Source of the DNA: Ancylobacter sp. IITR112 | GTDB taxonomy: Bacteria; Pseudomonadota; Alphaproteobacteria; Rhizobiales; Xanthobacteraceae | Assembly (NCBI RefSeq): GCF_041415945.1 | Contig: NZ_JBGCUS010000001.1 | Span: 992,001-1,056,000, forward strand | DNA: 64,000 nt | Direction: 5' to 3' | Part shown: piece after piece, positions 56,415 to 64,000 of the stretch | How the letters are laid out: each line of letters opens with the position of its first letter | How positions within the stretch are numbered: the first letter of the stretch is position 1 | The notes under the pieces: generated by a model | Database searches by the model: none | What the model was told of the DNA's origin: nothing | The model's input: only the letters and a program-made list of their open reading frames with translations | Made by a program: the position numbers and the translations under genes

Positions 56415-58406
56415 TCAGGGTGCGGCGGGGGTGGTGATGTCGAGCTCGTCGACCAGCGACAGCGGGTCCTCGCTGTTCAGCGCCTCGACGATCAGCATCA
56501 TCGGCAGCGGCGGGTTGCGCGGGGTGATGCGCAGCGACAGCGTGCTCATCGGCGTCTGCACGAAGCGGACGAAGGCATCCACCGCCGGCCCGAGCTCCGG
56601 CCGGTCCGTCACCGCCTGGCCGAGCAGAAGGTCGGCGAAGCCGGCGAAGAGCTGGCGGATTTCCTCCGGCTTCAGGCCCTGTTCCTTGGCCGCTTGCTCC
56701 AGCTTCTGGTCGTAAAGGCCGGCATCGGTGAGGGTGAGGTCGAGGGCGTCGAGATTCACCTCGCCCGCGCCCGCCAGCGCCTCGTCCGGCTGCGGGGAAA
56801 AGACGGAGTCATCCACCGCGCTGAGGGTGAGGCGGGCATTGAAGGTGAAGGCGTCGGACACTTCGACATAGGCGGGTTCGACCACCACCGTGTCGTCGGC
56901 CTCGTTCCAGACGGCGGCGAAATCCATGGCGACGCTCGCCCGGGCCATCTGGCCCGGCACCAGCGCGAAGGCGGAGTTGCCGGCATGGATCATCGCGGTG
57001 GGGCCGCTCATGCGCAGCGTGGCGGAAATGCGGGTTGGCAGGGCGTCCGGCTCGGCGGTCCAGGTGAGGGCGAAGCGGTCGATGTCGAGCGGCGAGCCGT
57101 CTTCCGTCGGGGCTTTCAGCTTGTCGATGGCGACGGATTCGAGCGTGTTGAAGAACGGCGCCGGCCAGCGGCCGACCGTGGCGGGATTCTCGGCGGTGTC
57201 GGCCAGCAGCGCCATCAGCGTGCCGGCGCGCAGCCCGCTGAGCGCGAAGCGGCCGAGTTCGAACGTGCCGCCCTCCGGCCCGGTGCCGGTGAGCCGTTCC
57301 AGCGTCAGGCTGGCCATCCGCCCGCCATCGACGACGCCGAGAGCGAAGCTGCCGACACCATAGGCGACGCCGCCGGGGGCGGTGCCTTCCAGCGTGTCGA
57401 TGGAAAGACCGCCGAGGCGGATGCCCTCGTCATAGATGCCGGCGAGCAGGCGGAACAGTGCGGCGGCCTCCTCCGGCGGGGCCTGGGTGCCGGCGGCCGC
57501 GAGCCGCTCCATCTGCCCGCGCATGGCGATGATGCTCTCGACCGGAATGGCGGCGGGGCGGATCGCCACCTCCTTCATCGCCAGGCTTTTCATCCGCTGC
57601 GCGATGCCGCCTTCCAGCGTCATCTCGTAATCGGCCATGGAGATGGAATCGTACAGGGTGACGAACTCGTCGCTCGCCTCGCGCAGTTCGGAATCGACAA
57701 GGATCAGCAGCGCCGCGAGATCGAAGCCCTTGATCTCGACCCGCCCCACGGAGCCTGCGCCGAGGTTGCCCTGCGCGCCGCTGATGGTGAAGCGCGAGGG
57801 TTCGGCGGCGACGCTGGCGAAGCGGCCCTTGGCGAGCGCGTCGAGCCGGATGGCGCCGTTGGTCTCCTCGGTGGTCACCCGCGTCTCCCCCGTCCCGCTG
57901 CTGCCGGTCCCGGTGGAGGCGGGGATATCGACGCGCTCGGCGGTGATCTGGCGCAGGAAGCTCAGCGCGATCTGTGGCGGAGTGCCGTCCACCGGCGCGC
58001 GGATGGGAAATTCCACCGCGGTGATGACCGCGTGCGGGGCATGATATTGCGTGGTGTCGGCGCCGGCGACACCGAGCGGCGGGCTCAGCGTCACCTCGGC
58101 AAGGTCCACCTCCCGGGCGAAGACGCGGTCGGCGCGCTGCTCGATGCCGTTGGCCACCAGCGTGCCGATCTTCAGCGAGCCCTGTGCCGGGCCGGCGAGG
58201 GAGAGGCCGTGCATCTCGAAGCGGCCGGCGAACAGATCGTAGCGTACATCGCTCACGCTCGCCTCGGTGCCGCCCGCCCGAAGGGTGGCGAGAGCCGAAT
58301 CGACCTCGCTGCGCGCGACATGGTTGATATAGGCGCCGACGCCGAAATAGCCGACGATTCCAACGACAAGGAGGGCGATGAGAGCGATGAGGAAAGGCTT
58401 GCGCAT
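56415..58406 (-). CDS. large membrane-anchored periplasmic protein, unknown function
   Basis: 663 residues. A single N-terminal membrane segment (about residues 5-27) and then a long, beta-strand-rich extracytoplasmic region of AsmA/DUF945-like character, with repeated hydrophobic/Gly patterns such as GRFEMHGLSLAGPAQG and a C-terminal hydrophobic stretch. AsmA-like proteins move or organise lipids between membranes; a role of this kind is only an inference. Convergent with aspS, divergent from maeB. Start at 58406 is the first ATG and matches the anchor. Confidence 0.7.
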   Translation of the reverse strand: MRKPFLIALIALLVVGIVGYFGVGAYINHVARSEVDSALATLRAGGTEASVSDVRYDLFAGRFEMHGLSLAGPAQGSLKIGTLVANGIEQRADRVFAREVDLAEVTLSPPLGVAGADTTQYHAPHAVITAVEFPIRAPVDGTPPQIALSFLRQITAERVDIPASTGTGSSGTGETRVTTEETNGAIRLDALAKGRFASVAAEPSRFTISGAQGNLGAGSVGRVEIKGFDLAALLILVDSELREASDEFVTLYDSISMADYEMTLEGGIAQRMKSLAMKEVAIRPAAIPVESIIAMRGQMERLAAAGTQAPPEEAAALFRLLAGIYDEGIRLGGLSIDTLEGTAPGGVAYGVGSFALGVVDGGRMASLTLERLTGTGPEGGTFELGRFALSGLRAGTLMALLADTAENPATVGRWPAPFFNTLESVAIDKLKAPTEDGSPLDIDRFALTWTAEPDALPTRISATLRMSGPTAMIHAGNSAFALVPGQMARASVAMDFAAVWNEADDTVVVEPAYVEVSDAFTFNARLTLSAVDDSVFSPQPDEALAGAGEVNLDALDLTLTDAGLYDQKLEQAAKEQGLKPEEIRQLFAGFADLLLGQAVTDRPELGPAVDAFVRFVQTPMSTLSLRITPRNPPLPMMLIVEALNSEDPLSLVDELDITTPAAP

Positions 58407-58541
58407 GCGAGGCTGACCTGGGGGGCGAGCGGGGGTGGCCTGGTGGGCGAGCGGGGCGGACGGGTTTCGCCGGGCCGTCGCGGCGGATGCCCTACCTTAA
58501 ACCAACCGCCGAAAGTCCAGCACCAGAAAATGGGAAAGCCG

Positions 58542-58569
58542 TTGTGTGCCGGAGTAGAATGCCTATGCT
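58542..58569 (+). promoter_or_regulatory. putative sigma-70-type promoter of maeB
   Basis: TTGTGT (58542-58547), 16 bases, TATGCT (58564-58569), about 33 bases before the ATG. Reasonable spacing, moderate match, chosen by eye. Confidence 0.4.
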
Positions 58570-58602
58570 CCCCCGCCACGCTCCGGGGAAGGAAAAAAAG
58601 CG

Positions 58603-60882
58603 ATGGCCTCTTACATCTCCGACGATCTGCGCTCTGGCGCGCTGTTCTATCACCGCAACCCGCGTCCCGGTAAGCTTGAGATCCAGGCCACCAAGCCGCT
58701 TGCGAACCAGCGCGACCTCGCTCTTGCCTATACGCCCGGCGTCGCCGCCGTGTGCGAGGCGATCGCGGCGGAGAAGGAGCTTGTGGCCGAACTGACCGCC
58801 CGGCAGAACCTCGTCGCCGTCGTCTCCAATGGCACCGCCGTGCTGGGCCTCGGCAATATCGGCCCGGAAGCCTCCAAGCCTGTCATGGAAGGCAAGGCGG
58901 TGCTGTTCAAGAAATTCGCCGGCATCGACGTGTTCGACATCGAGATCAACGCGCTGGAGCCGGACCATGTGGTGAGCGTGGTGGCGGCGCTGGAGCCGAC
59001 CTTCGGCGGCATCAATCTCGAAGACATCAAGGCGCCGGAATGCTTCGAGATCGAGACGCGCCTGCGCGAGAAGATGGCGATCCCGGTCTTCCATGACGAC
59101 CAGCATGGCACCGCCATCATCGTGGTGGCGGCCATCGTCAATGCGCTCCACATTGGCGGCAAGAAGCTGGAAGACGTGAAGATCGTCACCTCGGGCGCCG
59201 GCGCCGCCGCCATCGCCACGCTGAACCTGCTGCGCTCCATGGGCGCCCGGCGCGAGAACATCTGGGTCACCGACATCGAGGGCGTGGTCTATGAGGGCCG
59301 CGAGAAGCTGATGGACCCCTATAAGGGGGTGTTCGCGCAGAAGACCGACAAGCGCACTCTGGCCGAAGTGATCGAGGGGGCCGACATCTTCATCGGCCTC
59401 TCCGCCGGCGGCGTGCTCAAGCCGGAAATGCTGAAGACCATGGCCGACCGCCCGCTGATCATGGCGCTGGCCAACCCGACCCCGGAAATCATGCCGGATC
59501 TCGCCCGCGACGCGCGCCCCGACGCGATGATCTGCACCGGCCGTTCGGACTTCCCGAACCAGGTCAACAATGTCCTGTGCTTCCCCTTCATCTTCCGCGG
59601 CGCGCTCGATGCGGGGGCGACGACGATCAATGAGGAGATGAAGGTCGCGGCGGTGAACGCCATCGCCGAGCTGGCGCGCGAGACGCCGTCCGATGTCGTC
59701 GCCCGCGCCTATGGCGGCGAGACGCCGGTGTTCGGCCCCACCTCGCTCATTCCTTCGCCCTTCGATCCGCGTCTGATCCTGCGCATCGCCCCGGCGGTGG
59801 CCAAGGCGGCGATGGAGTCGGGTGTCGCCAAGCGGCCGATCGCCGATTTCGACGCCTATCAGGAACAGCTCGACCGCTTCGTCTTCCGCTCCGGCCTGGT
59901 GATGAAGCCGATCTTCGCCCTCGCCAAGCAGGCGCCCAAGCGGGTGATCTATGCCGAGGGCGAGGATGAGCGCATCCTGCGCGCCGCGCAGGTGGTGGTG
60001 GAGGAGGGTATCGCCCGCCCGATCCTGATCGGCCGTCCCTCGGTGGTGGAAACCCGGCTGCAGCGCTTCGGCCTGTCGATCCGGCCGGGGCGCGAATTCG
60101 ACCTCATCAATCCCGAGGACGATCCGCGCTACCGCGACTATGTCACCACCTATGTCGAGCATGCCGGCCGGCGCGGGGTGACGCCCGAACTCGCCCGCAC
60201 GCTGGTGCGCACCACGCCGACCGTGATCGCCGCGCTGGCGGTGGTGCGCGGCGATGCCGACACCATGCTGTGCGGGGTGGAAGGCCGGTTCATCCGCCAT
60301 CTGCGCCATATCCGCACCATTATCGGCCTCGCCCCCGGCGTGCGCGACGTGGCGGCGCTGTCCATGCTGCTGACGCAGAAGGGCGCATTCTTCCTGTGCG
60401 ACACCCAGGTGCAGACCGACCCCACCGCCGAGGACCTCGCGGAGATGGCGCAGCTTGCCGCCGCGCATGTGCGCCGCTTCGGCATCGAGCCGAAAGTGGC
60501 GCTGCTGTCGCATTCCGACTTCGGCAGCCGCGACGACGAGAGCGCCAAGAAGATGCGCCGCACGCTCGACCTCGTTCTCCAGCGCGCCCCCGACCTGATG
60601 GTCGATGGCGAGATGGAGGGCGACAGCGCGCTGGTGCCGGAAATGCGCGAGCGGGTGCTGCCGGGCGGGCGGCTGCAGGGCGTGGCGAATATCCTCGTAA
60701 TGCCCAATCTCGATGCGGCCAATATCAGCTACCAGATGGTGAAGGTGTTCGGCGACGCGCTTCCCGTCGGGCCGATCCTGCTCGGCCCGGCCAAGCCCGC
60801 CCATGTGCTCACCCCCTCGGTGACGGCGCGCGGCATCGTCAACATGACCGCCATCGCGGTGGTGGAAGCCCAGCACGGCTGA
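58603..60882 (+). CDS. maeB: NADP-dependent malic enzyme with phosphotransacetylase-like domain
   Basis: 759 residues, the fused form typical of proteobacteria. Residues about 1-420 are the malic enzyme ([31 protein letters not shown] for NADP binding) and about 430-759 are PTA-like ([12 protein letters not shown] start). Oxidatively decarboxylates malate to pyruvate. The PTA-like part is regulatory and binds acetyl-CoA without transferase activity in characterised members. Transcribed alone. Confidence 0.95.
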   Translation: MASYISDDLRSGALFYHRNPRPGKLEIQATKPLANQRDLALAYTPGVAAVCEAIAAEKELVAELTARQNLVAVVSNGTAVLGLGNIGPEASKPVMEGKAVLFKKFAGIDVFDIEINALEPDHVVSVVAALEPTFGGINLEDIKAPECFEIETRLREKMAIPVFHDDQHGTAIIVVAAIVNALHIGGKKLEDVKIVTSGAGAAAIATLNLLRSMGARRENIWVTDIEGVVYEGREKLMDPYKGVFAQKTDKRTLAEVIEGADIFIGLSAGGVLKPEMLKTMADRPLIMALANPTPEIMPDLARDARPDAMICTGRSDFPNQVNNVLCFPFIFRGALDAGATTINEEMKVAAVNAIAELARETPSDVVARAYGGETPVFGPTSLIPSPFDPRLILRIAPAVAKAAMESGVAKRPIADFDAYQEQLDRFVFRSGLVMKPIFALAKQAPKRVIYAEGEDERILRAAQVVVEEGIARPILIGRPSVVETRLQRFGLSIRPGREFDLINPEDDPRYRDYVTTYVEHAGRRGVTPELARTLVRTTPTVIAALAVVRGDADTMLCGVEGRFIRHLRHIRTIIGLAPGVRDVAALSMLLTQKGAFFLCDTQVQTDPTAEDLAEMAQLAAAHVRRFGIEPKVALLSHSDFGSRDDESAKKMRRTLDLVLQRAPDLMVDGEMEGDSALVPEMRERVLPGGRLQGVANILVMPNLDAANISYQMVKVFGDALPVGPILLGPAKPAHVLTPSVTARGIVNMTAIAVVEAQHG

Positions 60883-61035
60883 GTATGCGGGGGCAGGGCG
60901 CGCCGGCCGGCGCGCTTCTGCTCCCGACGGCTTCATGATACCCTCGGGCGAACGTCATCCCGTCGCGGCGAAGGTCGCGGCGGGATGTTCATGACCTGCG
61001 GGGCCGCACGGCCCCGCCTCCCCGGAGAGCTTCTC

Positions 61036-61356
61036 ATGCGCGCCCCCCTGATGTTCGCGACGCTGGCGCTGGCCGGCGGTCTTCTTGCCGCTGCCCCCGG
61101 TGCGGCGCGGGCCAATGACACGACGGCGGGGGCGATCATTGGCGGGGCGGCCGGCGCCATCATCGGCGGCGCCGCCAGTGGCAATGCCGGCGGCGCGGTG
61201 GCGGGGGCGGTGATCGGCGGCGCCACCGGCGCGATCATCGGCAACCAGAGCGACAAGAACAAGAAGAAGTCCTATTACTACTGGTCGAGCGGCAAGTGCC
61301 TGTACCGCTACCCCAACGGGCAGGTGGTCAAGGTCAGCAAGAACTACTGCTATTGA
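61036..61356 (+). CDS. small glycine-zipper protein
   Basis: 106 residues. Signal-like hydrophobic N terminus (ending about ARAND), then a long run of small residues with GG-x3-G zipper repeats (AIIGGAAGAIIGG pattern, about residues 35-75), then a Lys/Tyr/Cys-rich C terminus with two cysteines. Glycine-zipper proteins often insert in the outer membrane or multimerise; function here unknown. ATG 61036 is chosen because the earlier in-frame ATGs lack a leader. Confidence 0.75.
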   Translation: MRAPLMFATLALAGGLLAAAPGAARANDTTAGAIIGGAAGAIIGGAASGNAGGAVAGAVIGGATGAIIGNQSDKNKKKSYYYWSSGKCLYRYPNGQVVKVSKNYCY

Positions 61357-61469
61357 GCGCTGGCGCGGGGAGCCGTCGTTCCGGTCGCACAGGGCGCGAA
61401 GCTGACGTAACGTAAGTTTTCGCCGTCCGGTTGCTTTATGGCGCGAATGTGGCGGTTTTCGCCGTGGAA

Positions 61470-61475
61470 TTGACA
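61470..61475 (+). promoter_or_regulatory. possible -35 element of the first cold-shock gene
   Basis: TTGACA, a perfect -35 hexamer, but no convincing -10 follows at 15-18 bases. If used, it gives a leader of about 110 bases, as usual for cold-shock genes. Confidence 0.3.
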
Positions 61476-61615
61476 CATTTTTGCCCAAGCTACCCCCCGT
61501 CGCCCATTCGCCGGACGAGGGCTGCCGCAAGGCGCCGCCGGCAGGCGGATGCGCGCGGTGCGGCGGGCTCGCTGAGAGGCCGCCGGGGTCTCACTGGTCT
61601 CGAAGGTTGTCTCTG

Positions 61616-61828
61616 ATGGCGGATACCGGCACGGTTAAGTGGTTCAACGAGCAGAAGGGCTACGGCTTCATCCAGCCCGATAATGGCGGCAAGGACGTGT
61701 TCGTCCACATCAGCGCGGTGCAGCGCTCGGGCCTGCAGGGGCTGCGCGACGGCGACAAGATCTCGTTCGAGCTGCAGACGGACCAGCGCTCGGGCAAGAC
61801 CTCCGCGGTCAATCTCCGTCCGCTCTGA
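61616..61828 (+). CDS. cspA-like: cold-shock protein (CspA family), copy 1
   Basis: 70 residues, a single cold-shock OB-fold with RNP1 KGYGFIQP and RNP2 VFVHISAV. Binds single-stranded RNA/DNA. Nearly identical to the next gene, pointing to recent duplication or gene conversion. A hairpin (61876-61904) follows after 47 bases without a T run. Confidence 0.92.
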   Translation: MADTGTVKWFNEQKGYGFIQPDNGGKDVFVHISAVQRSGLQGLRDGDKISFELQTDQRSGKTSAVNLRPL

Positions 61829-62100
61829 GCCGGCGGGCCCCGCATCGGTCGTTCGCGTCCGATGAGAATCAATACAATGTCGTCGCTCCCGGAGCGGCGA
61901 CATTTCGCTGCGGAACTACTGCTTCCGCCCGTCGCGCCTCTTGCAAACACAGCCATTCGCGCTAGTCTCTCGCGCAGACTTTGGCTGGACTCTGGGCCGT
62001 TTCACCTGCGGGTGCACGTTCAGCTTTTCTTCCAAATTCGACCCAGCGGCATGGCCCCGGCCAGGCCGGATGTGCAACCTCGATACGTGAGACTATCCTA

Positions 62101-62316
62101 ATGTCTACCCAGACCGGCACCGTGAAGTGGTTCAACGATCAGAAGGGCTACGGCTTCATTCAGCCCGATGGCGCTGGCAAGGACGTGTTCGTCCACATCA
62201 GCGCGGTTCAGCGTTCGGGCCTCCAGGGCCTGCGTGACGGCGAGAAGGTGTCCTTCGAGCTGCAGACCGACCAGCGTTCCGGCAAGACCTCCGCGGTCAA
62301 CCTGCGCGTCGGCTGA
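62101..62316 (+). CDS. cspA-like: cold-shock protein (CspA family), copy 2
   Basis: 71 residues, matching copy 1 at most positions, with the same RNP motifs. About 270 bases of non-coding leader separate it from copy 1 and show no resemblance to copy 1's leader, so the two may respond differently. The ribosome site is weak. An intrinsic terminator follows. Confidence 0.92.
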   Translation: MSTQTGTVKWFNDQKGYGFIQPDGAGKDVFVHISAVQRSGLQGLRDGEKVSFELQTDQRSGKTSAVNLRVG

Positions 62317-62368
62317 TCCAGCCCTACGGGGCCGGCGCCTGCCGCCGGCTTCTGCGTAAACAAGGGAG

Positions 62369-62403
62369 AGCCGCTGGCCCCGCCGGGCCGGCGGCTTTCT
62401 TTT
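62369..62403 (+). terminator. intrinsic terminator after the cold-shock pair
   Basis: A 12-bp stem with one wobble pair (62369-62380 with 62385-62396), 4-base loop, TTCTTTT tail. Confidence 0.85.
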
Positions 62404-62486
62404 GCGCCAGGCAGGTGCCGCTGAATTGGTGAGGCCGGGCGTCGGCGCGGCCGCCGCCCGGCGGGGCCTCTCCCCGAGGCCGATCC

Positions 62487-63725
62487 CTATGCCGGGCGGG
62501 CGCCGAGAAGATCGGCCAGAGTGAGCGCGATCACCTTGGTGGCGCGGTTCAGTTCGTCGAGCGGCAGGCGCTCATCCGCCCGATGGGCGTTCGCCTCTTC
62601 GATGGAGCGCGGGCCGGCGCCGTAGAGCACGGTCGGCACGCCGGCGGCGGCATAGAGCCGGGCATCGGTGTAAAGCGGCACGCCGACGGCCTCGACCGTC
62701 TCGCCCATGATGTCGCTGGCATGGCGGCACAGCAGCGCGCTCAGATGCTGCGAGGCCGGGGTCGGGGTGAGCGGGGTGGCGAGCAGGATGCGGCGCACCT
62801 CCACCCGGGCATCCGGGAAATCCTGTGCCGCCGCCGCGATCACCGCCCGCAGTTCCGCTTCCACCTCGGCCGGGTTCTCTTCCGGGATCATCCGCCGGTC
62901 GAGGCGGAAGGTGATGCGGTCGGGCACGACATTGGTGTTGATGCCGCCCCGGATCAGCCCCACCGTCATTTGCGGGCTGCCAATGCCGGCAATGGCGGAG
63001 ACGCGCGCCGCCAGCCCTTTGCGCCAGGCATAGAGCGCGCTCAGCACATGATTGGCCGCTTCCAGCGCGTCGATGCCGGTGAAGGGCTTGGCGGCATGGG
63101 CCGAGCGGCCGTTGACCTCGACTTCCAGATGCAGACAGCCATTATGGGCGTTGACGACGCCATAGGAGAAGCCGGCGGAAAGGGCGTAGTCCGGCCGGCT
63201 CAGCCCTTCGCGCAGCAGCCAGCCCGGCCCGATCTCGCCGCCGGCCTCCTCGTCATAGGTGAAGTGCAGTTCCACCGTGCCGCCGAGCGCCGCGCCGCTC
63301 TGCTTCAGCGCGATCAGCGCCCAGAGATAGGTGGCGAAGTCGGATTTGGAGACGGCGACGCCGCGCCCATACATCCAGCCATCGACGATCTCGGCGCCAT
63401 AGGGGTCATGGGTCCAGCCTTCGCCCGGCGGCACCACATCGCCATGGGCGTTGAGCGCCACCACCGGGCCCTCGCCGAAACGGTGGCGCACGATCAGATT
63501 GGTGGCCGACACCATGCCATTGGCGCGCACCAGCTCGTCCGGCACGCGATGGCGCTCGACGGTGAAGCCGAGCGCTTCGATCAGCCGCGCGGTGTGCTCG
63601 GCATGCGGGGCGCAGTCGCCGGGCGGATTGTCGGAGGGAAAGCGCACGATCTCGGCGAGGAAGCGGATCTGGCGCGCGCGCTCCTGGTCGATGAAGTCGG
63701 CGAGGCGGTGGGCAAGCGTGGACAT
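62487..63725 (-). CDS. M20-family metallopeptidase (ArgE/DapE-like)
   Basis: 412 residues. NAHGDVV holds the first metal histidine and aspartate, TYDEEAGGE the catalytic and metal glutamates, PDYAL the next aspartate, and EANAHRADE the final histidine. A dimerisation domain lies in the middle. Removes acyl groups or C-terminal residues from small peptides and amides; substrate unknown. Start 63725 (MSTLAHRLADFIDQ). Follows, on the same strand after 10 bases, another M20-type gene, so the two are an operon. Confidence 0.88.
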   Translation of the reverse strand: MSTLAHRLADFIDQERARQIRFLAEIVRFPSDNPPGDCAPHAEHTARLIEALGFTVERHRVPDELVRANGMVSATNLIVRHRFGEGPVVALNAHGDVVPPGEGWTHDPYGAEIVDGWMYGRGVAVSKSDFATYLWALIALKQSGAALGGTVELHFTYDEEAGGEIGPGWLLREGLSRPDYALSAGFSYGVVNAHNGCLHLEVEVNGRSAHAAKPFTGIDALEAANHVLSALYAWRKGLAARVSAIAGIGSPQMTVGLIRGGINTNVVPDRITFRLDRRMIPEENPAEVEAELRAVIAAAAQDFPDARVEVRRILLATPLTPTPASQHLSALLCRHASDIMGETVEAVGVPLYTDARLYAAAGVPTVLYGAGPRSIEEANAHRADERLPLDELNRATKVIALTLADLLGARPA

Positions 63726-63735
63726 GGGGTACCTG

Positions 63736-64000
63736 TCAGCAGGCTGGGCGCCGGGGCGGCGCGTAATCGCGGAGGAAATCGAGCAGCACGGCGACCGCCG
63801 TCCCGGCATCCTCGACGGTGATCGACTCAGTGGGGCTGTGGCTCACGCCGCCGGCGCAGCGCACGAACAGCATGCCCACCGGGCAGAGCGCGGCCATGGC
63901 GAGCCCGTCATGGCCGGCGCCGCTCGGCAGCCGCCGGGGGGCGATGTTCTGACGTTCCACCGCGCGCGCGAGCCGCGCCTGCAGATCGTCGTCGCAGGCC
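63736..64000 (-). CDS. M20-type amidohydrolase (hydantoinase/carbamoylase or allantoate type), C-terminal part
   Basis: Only the last ~75-85 codons are inside the window. RRLPSGAGHDGLAMAA, VGMLFV and the SHSPTE segment match the C terminus of N-carbamoyl amino acid/allantoate amidohydrolases, including the metal-binding histidine of AGHD. The family is twice this length, so the gene continues off the window end. Just upstream of 63960 the frame passes a CG-repeat run that I cannot read with certainty. Paired with the M20 gene at 62487. Confidence 0.75.
   Translation of the reverse strand, partial: ACDDDLQARLARAVERQNIAPRRLPSGAGHDGLAMAALCPVGMLFVRCAGGVSHSPTESITVEDAGTAVAVLLDFLRDYAPPRRPAC

Noticed and set aside
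63961..64000. Frameshift in the last M20-type gene
   Set aside because: The apparent change lies in a CG run at the window edge that I cannot read reliably, so no claim is made.

Overview
The window is chromosomal DNA from a high-GC alphaproteobacterium of the order Hyphomicrobiales (Rhizobiales), most like the Xanthobacteraceae (Ancylobacter/Starkeya type). The pointers are the rhizobial-type porin, the gene order purN-purM / perM-hdaA-ppk-ppx / rnd / aspS, a DUF992 protein, palindromic intergenic repeats of the kind common in Rhizobiales, and a perfect CtrA box. This placement is inferred from gene content, not from a phylogeny. I see no rRNA, tRNA, CRISPR array, transposase or phage genes.

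Layout. 1-8.2 kb: the end of gmk, then a leftward envelope and housekeeping operon lptF-lptG-lptD-surA-pdxA-ksgA. 8.4-12.1 kb: pepA, holC and a strongly expressed porin with a good terminator. 12.3-16.6 kb: an ABC-F ATPase, a DinB-like protein, two tiny secreted paired-cysteine proteins that are clear homologues of one another, and ndk. 17-20.8 kb: a tandem pair of TerC-family membrane proteins and a molybdopterin oxidoreductase whose only start codon abuts the upstream terminator hairpin. 20.9-22.5 kb: a small accessory island of three unrecognised genes with an unusually AT-rich promoter. 22.6-31.5 kb: a transglutaminase, then a glycosyltransferase block of four overlapping leftward genes (GT32, GT4, a GT4-GT4 double protein, GT25-like) and a divergent GT4 gene coupled to a 50-codon repeat-containing small ORF.

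31.6-41.4 kb is the most interesting region: a divergent, self-contained catabolic module. On the left are a LacI regulator, an Asp/Glu-racemase-fold protein and an aldo/keto reductase. On the right are a ribose/LsrB-type ABC transporter (permease, binding protein, double ATPase, permease) and DhaK/DhaL-type kinase subunits. Matching short palindromes lie near lacI and in front of the transporter, so all nine genes are probably one regulon for uptake and ATP-dependent phosphorylation of a small keto-sugar or polyol. I cannot assign the substrate from sequence.

41.5-64 kb: purM-purN, a BenE-type transporter, a methyltransferase, perM-hdaA-ppk-ppx, an ATP-grasp protein, rnd, a DUF992 protein, aspS, a large membrane-anchored protein of unknown function, maeB, a glycine-zipper protein, two nearly identical cold-shock genes, and two M20-family peptidases, the last cut by the window end. 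Palindromic repeats supply the stop codons of both dhaL and ppx. Many very long reading frames antisense to real genes are composition artefacts of the high GC content and are not annotated.
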